Source of the DNA: an uncultured Ilumatobacter sp.
GTDB lineage: Bacteria; Actinomycetota; Acidimicrobiia; Acidimicrobiales; Ilumatobacteraceae
DNA: 11,669 bases
Assembly (NCBI GenBank): GCA_937905835.1
Contig: CALCXK010000061.1
Location: 1 to 11,669 of the forward strand
Direction: 5' to 3'
Position numbers and translations under genes: made by a program. Shown here one piece after another: positions 7,201 through 11,669 of the stretch (position 1 is its first letter; every line of letters begins with the position of its first letter). The notes beneath the pieces are model-generated. The model saw only the letters and a program-made list of their open reading frames with translations, made no database searches and was not told where the DNA came from.

Positions 7201-8399
7201 TGGGCATCGGCCTTCCCGTCCCAGGGCACCGACCAGCGTTGCTCACCGCGGCCCAGCACGCAGCGCAGCAGGTCGATCGGATCACCACCCTGCGTGAAGA
7301 GACGACGCGCCCACACCACACTGCGATCCCCGTCGAGCGCGTCGACCACTCGCAACGCGGTGAGCAGGTCCGAGTGCAGTGCGAGGTGATGCCGACGAGC
7401 CGCCGCCTGCTGCCAATCGAGATCGTGGCGGAAACGGGCTCGATCAGCAACCCCTTCCGCTCTGCTTCGCCGGTTCTGACGCCACGCTGCTCCGGCACTG
7501 ACACACCAGGTGCCAAATGACGCGCATGCCCCGATGAGTGCGAAGAGGGCGAACATCATCTGTCCGAGGATGACGGCAAGTGCCGCCGCGCCCATGACCG
7601 CTATGGCCGCCCCGACCAACCCGAGCGCTGAGGGAATCGGAATCCGCACCGACTTCACCGGGAGGACCACCGCTGGGAGCATGAGGGCCGGTACCGAGCA
7701 CGGGCCTCGCCTCACCTCGCGCCGCCATGGGTCGGCCTGTCGGTCGGCCAATGCTCCCAAATCACACTGCTGCACGCGGTGGGCGACGTCGGTCGGGCGT
7801 TCGATGGTGAGCTCCGTGCTCCCCATCGTGATTCGAGTCGGGAGCGGCACGCGCGTCGACGCAGCGATCGGCACGCCGTCGAGGAGCACCGGTACCTGTC
7901 CCGCCAACTGCGTCACACGAACGGTGTCCATGTCTGCATCGATCATGACGTGATGGAGTTCGACGGTCGGATCGTCCACTCGGAGGTGCGCGGCCGGCGA
8001 CCGCCCGATGATCGCTCGCCCGGTTTCGACGGCGCCAACGATACGACAGTCCGGCCCGGCGGTAATGCTCACGACAAGCAGATCTCGACCAGATCCTGTC
8101 TCATTCACCAGCTTGGCAGCACCGCCTGCCATGCGGTCGTACGCCGCAGCGACCGCGACCGACGATCCACTTCGGAGCCCTGATTCGACCAGTCGTTGGG
8201 CCGGTGGTCTGACCCGTCCATCGATGAGCAGTCGCCGTATAGCGGAGAGCCCAAGCGCCTCGGTGAGGTCGGCCACCGTGTCGCCGAGTGTGTACGGAGC
8301 GATCGACAAACGGTTGCCGTCCGGGCCGTGGATCTCGAGCGACGGAACCACCGGTGACTGTTGTGGCAATGAGGTTCTGGGGTCGATGGTCGGGTTCAC
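4236..8399 (-). CDS. FHA-domain FtsK/SpoIIIE-family protein resembling the type VII secretion motor EssC/EccC
   Basis: A 1387-aa membrane-anchored motor. Order: possible beta-grasp region (18-86); FHA domain (~112-200; GRS 132-134, NG-type strand GVPI), whose usual phosphothreonine-binding Ser is replaced in PTVELHHV (E147); two membrane helices (~258-279, 281-302); a RecA-like domain without a P-loop (~400-590); then three FtsK-type domains. Domain 1 is canonical: Walker A GTTGSGKS (672-679), Walker B VVVIDE (774-779), ATQRP (811-815). Domain 2 has GAVGSGTT (983-990), Lys to Thr, and LAIDG (1069-1073) without the catalytic Glu. Domain 3 has GAAVTGKS (1237-1244) and VVIDD (1286-1290). In known EssC/EccC proteins domain 1 drives export and the distal domains bind WXG100 substrates. 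No WXG100, EccB/D/E or mycosin gene is visible. The GTG at 8399 has no clear ribosome binding site; TTG (residue 11) or GTG (residue 17) are alternatives. Apparently a single-gene transcript. Confidence 0.9.
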   Translation of the reverse strand: MNPTIDPRTSLPQQSPVVPSLEIHGPDGNRLSIAPYTLGDTVADLTEALGLSAIRRLLIDGRVRPPAQRLVESGLRSGSSVAVAAAYDRMAGGAAKLVNETGSGRDLLVVSITAGPDCRIVGAVETGRAIIGRSPAAHLRVDDPTVELHHVMIDADMDTVRVTQLAGQVPVLLDGVPIAASTRVPLPTRITMGSTELTIERPTDVAHRVQQCDLGALADRQADPWRREVRRGPCSVPALMLPAVVLPVKSVRIPIPSALGLVGAAIAVMGAAALAVILGQMMFALFALIGACASFGTWCVSAGAAWRQNRRSRAEGVADRARFRHDLDWQQAAARRHHLALHSDLLTALRVVDALDGDRSVVWARRLFTQGGDPIDLLRCVLGRGEQRWSVPWDGKADAHSQAALQNAGLLSDVGVPLLIEPGRAVAVHGRSALVGALLRSIVIQLAISVGPADWQLVVVTVNADRWKWAEWLPQVRDAVNRPMIADAGDGVALAALLGSVAVDALRPTLLIVNDPSLLAVRTGPLRRYLDTAQPAVLVAVEPEQSTPAVCDRTIMVGPTGRLRIDDEAAPAQVRDVRMAGITEATAHAAARRLAGLSDPERAGGQAGRLPTAVSLGDVDPVLVGATPARRLVERWRAGGSDPAPSMPLGHSVDGLVEVDLVRDGPHALIAGTTGSGKSELLRSLVIGLAAQLSPDHVTFVLVDYKGGSTFDACADLPHTVGLVTDLDDGLAERALVSLDAELHRRERLLRSVGASDLSDYRLRAEAPTLPRLVVVIDEFAALAKELPEFLSALVGIAQRGRSLGVHLILATQRPAGVVTDEIRANTNLRLALRLNDVADAHDVVNDAVPTEFSRALPGRSALRLGPDELIVFQAVRCTGPVVAEDRGLVVRHPATNNCVESTGRSELELAVATIRDAARLARIEPPHRPWIDVLPVDLPPSAVNETIGAIPHDAVGLIDVPSEQGRMPLRWERERGHLALVGAVGSGTTSTLISVIAARCRIASPAIEHWYVIDARRDHALDGVAGIGHCGAVVRVTESERLHRLLARLDASIDQTGNYGGQAPTISLAIDGLASLRLALSSIEMAPTLALLERILADGPAVGLACCWTDDGGTSSGRATAADTWVFHVDDPGVARSFGVVPVGAECPGRLRIASSSLEAQVAIGADGMAELPGRHGAAGPAPVELLPAEVAGADLKRSTGQEVSDSTSLALGLSADDLLTSTLLVPKGDHVFIGGAAVTGKSTALRRIVAAWAAVHPGGQIVEVDRRTALTVDDVAGWTAPTLVVIDDAERVDDPLGVIAGLVNDPPVGVMVIAAARLDAVRSAYGHWTREVARSRCGIILTSPGEVDGDLLGVTLPRRSLIAARPGLGWVIDGRGHRLVQIARA

Positions 8400-8429
8400 A
8401 TATCAACAGTGGGCGGGCTGGCGCAGCAA

Positions 8430-8449
8430 CCGGAATCAAAGATTTCCGG
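8430..8449. repeat. Inverted repeat in the divergent gap, near the ATPase start
   Basis: CCGGAA (8430-8435) and TTCCGG (8444-8449) form a 6-bp inverted repeat with an 8-bp spacer. It lies 31-50 bp upstream of the GTG of the FtsK-like gene, a position suited to an operator or a 5' leader hairpin. It is short, so confidence is low. Confidence 0.3.
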
Positions 8450-8504
8450 AGGTCTCGAAATGGACACCGACCAGGTGTTGTGAAGCCGGGAAGGCCATGT
8501 GTGA

Positions 8505-8540
8505 GGCATGCCGTGAGTACACCGGTGAGTACACCGGTGA
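8505..8540. promoter_or_regulatory. Tandem 12-bp repeat and palindromes in the divergent control region
   Basis: GTGAGTACACCG occurs twice head to tail (8513-8524 and 8525-8536) and continues with GTGA to 8540. Each copy completes a perfect CACCGGTG palindrome (8520-8527 and 8532-8539), their centres 12 bp apart, a little over one helical turn. A third palindrome, GGCATGCC (8505-8512), directly abuts the repeat. The array ends 23 bp before the ATG of the sigma-like gene and lies between two divergent genes, so it is a candidate operator for one or both. CACCGGTG also occurs inside the FtsK-like gene at 8349-8356, so the single 8-mer is not diagnostic; the tandem arrangement is what stands out. 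I could not place convincing -35/-10 boxes. Confidence 0.45.
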
Positions 8541-8563
8541 TGGTCTGAGCGCAACGTGCAGAC

Positions 8564-9301
8564 ATGACCGAAATTCATCGCCCACACCGCTTCTCCGACC
8601 GCCTTGATGCCGAGTGGCAACACATCGCCACCGCTCGACGCACCGTCCGCACGATCCGTTCGTGGGCGGAGCACATCCCAACGGCTGAGGCCGCGCGGTT
8701 TGATCAGCTCAGCGATGCCCGGGAGCTCATCGCCGCAACACAACGCGCCGAGGGCGACACCGGAAACAACCTCCTGTTGCTGCTGGTCGGGCTCGCTCAG
8801 CACGACGCGCTCGCCGGCCGGATCGTGGTGCAGCGACTCTTGCCGGGGTTGATCAGTGCCGCGGCGAAGTACCGGTTTCTGAGTGAGGCCGGCGACCCGG
8901 CCGAAGACGCCGTGGGTGCTGCCTGGATCGCTATCCGGAACTACGACGTCGCCAGGCGCACTCGCCATGTGGCTGCCGCGGTGATCTCGGATTCGATCTA
9001 CTTGGCCTTTCGACGAGACGCTCGACGCCAGCTCCCGGCTGAAACCTCGACCGAGCCGCGGCTGCTCGGTGAACGAGTTGCCTGTCCGCCGTTACCTGCA
9101 CTCGTCGAGCTGGCTGACGTTGTCCGCACGGCACGTCTCGCTGGCGTCGCCACCCACGATCTCGATCTGATTCGAGCGCTGGTCTGCACCGGGTCGCCGA
9201 GCGCCGTGGCTCGTCAACAGTGCGTCACCCCGCGGACGATCCGGAACCGCCGCGATCGTGCGGTTATTCGACTCCAGCAGGCGATCGCCATCGCAGCTTG
9301 A
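8564..9301 (+). CDS. Sigma-like helix-turn-helix protein of unknown function
   Basis: This 245-aa, Ala/Arg-rich, almost entirely helical soluble protein has no signal peptide or membrane segment. The C-terminus (about 199-240: DLDLIRALVCTGSPSAVARQ, then TPRTIRNRRDRAVIRLQQ) reads as a sigma-70 region 4-like helix-turn-helix, with TPRTIRNRRDRA as the recognition helix. Residues 76-155, with VVQRLLPGLISAAAKY and EDAVGAAWIAI, recall the helical layout of sigma region 2. I see no clear -10-melting aromatic cluster, so it may be a sigma-derived regulator rather than a true sigma factor. The ATG at 8564 is the first possible start after an in-frame TGA at 8546-8548; no ribosome binding site precedes it. 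It is divergent from the FtsK-like gene across a repeat-bearing gap and convergent with a tRNA gene. The target promoters are unknown. Confidence 0.75.
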   Translation: MTEIHRPHRFSDRLDAEWQHIATARRTVRTIRSWAEHIPTAEAARFDQLSDARELIAATQRAEGDTGNNLLLLLVGLAQHDALAGRIVVQRLLPGLISAAAKYRFLSEAGDPAEDAVGAAWIAIRNYDVARRTRHVAAAVISDSIYLAFRRDARRQLPAETSTEPRLLGERVACPPLPALVELADVVRTARLAGVATHDLDLIRALVCTGSPSAVARQQCVTPRTIRNRRDRAVIRLQQAIAIAA

Positions 9302-9326
9302 TGGCCGACGTGGCCATGGCGCCATG
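9301..9326. terminator. Candidate bidirectional terminator: overlapping hairpins with 12-bp palindrome
   Basis: ATGGCC (9301-9306) pairs with GGCCAT (9312-9317) around a 5-nt loop. Overlapping it, CATGGCGCCATG (9315-9326) is a perfect 12-bp palindrome. Both lie between the stop of the sigma-like gene and the 3' end of the oppositely oriented tRNA, where a shared terminator would be expected. There is no T-run on either strand, so factor-independent termination is not certain. The two folds are mutually exclusive. Confidence 0.35.
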
Positions 9327-9330
9327 CGAA

Positions 9331-9405
9331 TGGTGCCTCCCCTGGGGCTCGAACCCAGAACCAATGGATTAAAAGTCCACTGCTCTACCATTGAGCTAGA
9401 GAGGC
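9331..9405 (-). tRNA. trnK: tRNA-Lys (anticodon UUU), CCA encoded
   Basis: On the minus strand the cloverleaf is complete. The acceptor stem is GCCTCTC (9405-9399) with GGGAGGC (9341-9335), seven pairs including one G-U. The D-arm is GCTC-AATGGTA-GAGC. The anticodon arm is GTGGA-CTTTTAA-TCCAT, which puts TTT at positions 34-36. A 5-nt variable loop, TGGTT, follows, then the T-arm CTGGG-TTCGAGC-CCCAG. The discriminator base A (9334) is followed by genomic CCA (9333-9331). The UUU anticodon reads AAA and, by wobble, AAG. The gene converges on the sigma-like gene with 29 bp between them. I see no clear promoter upstream of 9405. Confidence 0.97.
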
Positions 9406-9729
9406 GGGACCGGCGCGATTCGCGGGAGAAAACCCCGTTGGATCGGTTGCGCCGGGTTGTGCGCCCACATCGTAGAGGCGTGAGACGCCCGCGCCGACCT
9501 GGAATCGCCGATCACAGCACGGTTGCGGTGATCTTGGCAACTCGCCTGCGCGTTTGAGTGACGGTTGTTCGACGACTCGAGCACTCGGCACCAGCCGCTC
9601 TGTATCACTTAACCTCGATGCGCCAGCGTCGTTCAGCGTCACTCGTTGGGTCGCCAACGACCGTATCGATCACTGAGTTCGGTTGCTCAGGCAATGCGAC
9701 CAGCCGGCCCACCGGTACTCTCAGTCGCG
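9406..9729. other. 324-bp gap without a recognisable gene
   Basis: This stretch lies between the 5' end of the tRNA (minus strand) and the start of the molybdenum hydroxylase gene (plus strand), so it should hold two divergent promoters. Short open frames here have Arg/Ser-rich, family-less translations and are not credible genes. A short symmetric element, CGCGA-T-TCGCG, sits at 9414-9424, just upstream of the tRNA. A 7-bp hairpin sits at 9643-9660. TAACCT at 9610-9615 fits the loose TANNNT -10 pattern, but no matching -35 box was found. No second tRNA, repeat array or insertion sequence was seen. Confidence 0.6.
9643..9660 (+). repeat. Perfect 7-bp hairpin upstream of the molybdenum hydroxylase gene
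   Basis: TCGTTGG (9643-9649) and CCAACGA (9654-9660) are perfect inverted repeats around a GTCG loop. The element ends 69 bp before the ATG at 9730. No T-run follows, which argues against a standard terminator; an operator or leader hairpin is possible. Confidence 0.35.
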
Positions 9730-11669
9730 ATGACTGCTGAGCACACCGCCATGTCTCCCACCGGTACACCCGGCTCAATTCTTGGTACCCGCGTCACACG
9801 TACCGAAGATCCGGGGCTGCTGACCGGCGCTGCGATCTACCTCGACGACCTCCACATCGAAGGCTCACTGCACGCAGTATTCGTCAGGTCCGATGTCGCG
9901 CACGGCGCGATCAACTCCATCGAGACCGACGAGGCAGCGTCGATGCCCGGCGTGGTCGCAGTGCTGACGTTTGCCGACCTCGGCGTTCCTGCCCATCACG
10001 GTTTCGCGCCCGTCCACGACGACTTCAAGCGGCCACCACTCGCCGATGGTGTCGTCCGGTTCGTCGGTGAACCGATTGCCATCGTGCTCGCCGAGACGCT
10101 CGAAACAGGCACCGACGCTGCGCAGATGGTTTGGGCCGACATCGAGCCGCTCACGCCAATCATCGACATGGAAGCTGCACTCGAGGCCGATGCCCTCCCG
10201 ATCTTCCCCGCCCACGGTGACAACCAGGCCGTACGGACCGTTGGCAAGGAACGATCCGACCCGACCACCGCAGCGCGCACCGTCCGAGGCCGCTACATCA
10301 ATCAGCGCATCGCCGTCGTTCCGATCGAACCTGATCGTGCCGCTGCCGAAATCGACGAGCAGGGCCGAGTCAAGTTGTGGGCATCGACGCAGATGCCACA
10401 CCTCTTGCACCAGCAGTTGGCCGGAGCACTCGGCCTCGAAGAATCCGACGTACACGTGGTCACGCCACAGGTCGGCGGCGGCTTCGGCGGCAAAGCCGGG
10501 CTGATGTCCGAGCACGTCGCGATCTGTGCGCTGGCACGCCAGTTCCAACGGCCGATCACCTGGGTACCGCCGCGCAGCGACGACATGAAGTCGCTCCTGC
10601 ACAGCCGCGGACAAGTGCAGTACGCCGAGCTGGGTTGCACCGAAGACGGCCGCTTCACCAGCCTGCGCGTCCGCCTGGTCAACGACTGTGGCGCCTACCC
10701 GAACATCGGGGCGATGCTGCCGGGCCTGACCCGCAACATGGCGCAAGGCACCTACGCAATCCCTGAGTTGGAGTTCGACATCGCGGTTGCGGTCACGAAC
10801 ACCACCCCGATGGGTGCCTACCGCGGGGCTGGCCGACCGGAAGCGACGGCGCTCCTCGAACGATTGGTCGATCAGGCGGCCATCGAACTCGGGATCGACC
10901 CGATCGAGATCCGTCGCCGTAACTTCCTTGCCGACGACGTGTTCCCGTTCCAGACGATCACCGGGCCGGTCTACGACACTGGCCAGTACACGATGGCCCT
11001 CGACAAGGCCGCTGAGGTCGCCGGCTACGCAGCCCTGCGTGCCGAGCAAGCAACGCGGCGCCAGCAGGGCAGCGAAAAGCTCCTGGGGATCGGCGTCGCG
11101 TCGTACGTCGAGGTCACTGCGGGCCGCGGCGGTACCGAATTCGGTGCGGTCGAAGTACACGACGACGGCACGGCCACCATGTACGCCGGCACGCTCTCCC
11201 ACGGGCAGGGCCACCAAACGGCGTACGCGATGCTTGTCTCTGACCAGACCGGCATCCCTGTCGACAAGATCACGCTCGTTGACGGCGACACCGATCGGGT
11301 TCGCACGGGTGGCGGCACCGGCGGCTCCCGATCGCTGCAGCTCGGTGGCTCGGCGGTACACGGCGCCACCGAAGTGATGGTCACCAAGGCGAAAGAACTC
11401 GCGGCGAAACTGCTCGAAGCCGATGCTGCCGACATCGTGGTCGACACTGCGTCAGGAACCATCGGTGTGGCTGGCGTTCCCGCACAAGCCCTCTCGTGGG
11501 GTGAGCTGGCCCAGCGCGCTGCGGCTATCGGCGAGCACGTCGACGGCGAGTTCGACTTCGTTCAGAAGGGCGGCACGTTCCCATTCGGCACACACATCGC
11601 CGTCGTCGAAGTTGATGCCGAAACCGGCAAGGTCGAGCTCCTCCGCCACATCGCAGTCGACGACTGCGG
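9730..11669 (+). CDS. Molybdenum hydroxylase large subunit, xanthine dehydrogenase / CoxL-like (3' end beyond window)
   Basis: This is the molybdopterin-binding catalytic subunit of a xanthine dehydrogenase/aldehyde oxidase/CO dehydrogenase family enzyme. Such enzymes normally also have an FAD and a 2Fe-2S subunit and hydroxylate or oxidise small substrates. The 646 codons present begin with GSILGTRVTRTEDPGLLTG, the usual 'G..V.R.ED..L.TG' opening, then the family's early FVGEPIAIVLAET. Next come the cofactor loop VGGGFGGK (248-255), AYRGAGR (363-369), LSHGQGHQT (about 490-500) and TGGGTGGSRS. AYRGAGR is the motif of 'form II' CoxL-like proteins; true CO dehydrogenase has AYRCSFR. Proteins of this family are roughly 770-800 aa, so the C-terminal fifth, with the catalytic Glu, is missing only because the window ends. 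ATG 9730 is the longest start; ATG 9751 (residue 8) is possible, and neither has a clear ribosome binding site. No companion subunit lies upstream. Confidence 0.92.
   Translation, partial: MTAEHTAMSPTGTPGSILGTRVTRTEDPGLLTGAAIYLDDLHIEGSLHAVFVRSDVAHGAINSIETDEAASMPGVVAVLTFADLGVPAHHGFAPVHDDFKRPPLADGVVRFVGEPIAIVLAETLETGTDAAQMVWADIEPLTPIIDMEAALEADALPIFPAHGDNQAVRTVGKERSDPTTAARTVRGRYINQRIAVVPIEPDRAAAEIDEQGRVKLWASTQMPHLLHQQLAGALGLEESDVHVVTPQVGGGFGGKAGLMSEHVAICALARQFQRPITWVPPRSDDMKSLLHSRGQVQYAELGCTEDGRFTSLRVRLVNDCGAYPNIGAMLPGLTRNMAQGTYAIPELEFDIAVAVTNTTPMGAYRGAGRPEATALLERLVDQAAIELGIDPIEIRRRNFLADDVFPFQTITGPVYDTGQYTMALDKAAEVAGYAALRAEQATRRQQGSEKLLGIGVASYVEVTAGRGGTEFGAVEVHDDGTATMYAGTLSHGQGHQTAYAMLVSDQTGIPVDKITLVDGDTDRVRTGGGTGGSRSLQLGGSAVHGATEVMVTKAKELAAKLLEADAADIVVDTASGTIGVAGVPAQALSWGELAQRAAAIGEHVDGEFDFVQKGGTFPFGTHIAVVEVDAETGKVELLRHIAVDDC

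Noticed and set aside
4236..8399. The large ATPase as the cell-division DNA translocase FtsK
   Set aside because: It has an FHA domain, two rather than four membrane segments, three tandem ATPase domains and no C-terminal gamma winged helix, which fits EssC/EccC-like proteins better.
9092..9391. Minus-strand open frame starting MVEQWTFNPLVLGSSPRGGT
   Set aside because: It is the sense translation of the tRNA running into the antisense of the sigma-like gene; also a well-known artefact.
9258..9557. Plus-strand open frame containing MVPPLGLEPRTNGLKVHCSTIE
   Set aside because: This is the antisense translation of the tRNA-Lys gene, a familiar spurious 'hypothetical protein'. The tRNA explains the sequence.
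9406..9729. A small gene such as a WXG100 protein in the gap
   Set aside because: No frame gives a helical ~100-residue product with a central WxG, and the translations present are Arg/Ser-rich without start-site support.
9865..11361. 498-codon minus-strand open frame
   Set aside because: It is antisense to the molybdenum hydroxylase gene, whose plus frame has clear family motifs throughout. Long antisense frames are expected at this GC content.
9730..11669. Calling the molybdenum hydroxylase a CO dehydrogenase (coxL)
   Set aside because: The active-site loop is AYRGAGR, lacking the AYRCSFR cysteine of proven CO dehydrogenases.

Overview
The window looks like chromosomal DNA of a high-GC actinobacterium. 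The signs are strong G/C bias at third codon positions, GTG start codons, a small Rv1155-type flavin/F420-dependent enzyme, a large FtsK/EccC-like ATPase of type VII secretion type, and a sigma-like helix-turn-helix protein. An Acidimicrobiia-like lineage is plausible, but this is an inference from style, not from a marker gene.

Layout. (1) 105-3695 (+): a tightly packed four-gene operon, ATPase - permease - ATPase - permease, for an ABC-2 type transporter. All three internal junctions are ATGA stop/start overlaps. (2) 3773-4189 (+): a small split-barrel oxidoreductase of the PPOX/Rv1155 class, possibly read on from the ABC operon and preceded by a stem-loop. (3) 4236-8399 (-): a 1387-residue membrane-anchored protein with a possible beta-grasp N-terminus, a forkhead-associated (FHA) domain, two membrane segments, a degenerate RecA-like domain and three FtsK-type ATPase domains. 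It resembles EssC/EccC, the motor of type VII secretion, but stands alone: the convergent gene lies 46 bp beyond its stop, a divergent gene lies on the other side, and no WXG100 substrate or other secretion subunit is visible. (4) 8564-9301 (+): a sigma-like DNA-binding protein, divergent from the ATPase gene. The 164-bp shared gap carries a 12-bp tandem repeat and several palindromes. (5) 9331-9405 (-): tRNA-Lys(UUU) with encoded CCA, convergent with the sigma-like gene across a 29-bp gap containing a perfect 12-bp palindrome. (6) 9406-9729: 324 bp in which I see no gene. (7) 9730 to the window end (+): the first 646 codons of a molybdenum hydroxylase large subunit (xanthine dehydrogenase / CoxL-like, AYRGAGR motif), cut by the window edge.

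Working picture. The ABC operon probably builds one exporter from two different ATPases and two different permeases. The sigma-like/FtsK-like divergent pair is the most promising undescribed unit: a regulator facing a solitary type VII-like motor across a repeat-bearing control region. The molybdenum hydroxylase probably starts a further operon, with its FAD and iron-sulfur subunits beyond the window. No insertion sequence, integrase, CRISPR array, rRNA or phage gene was seen.
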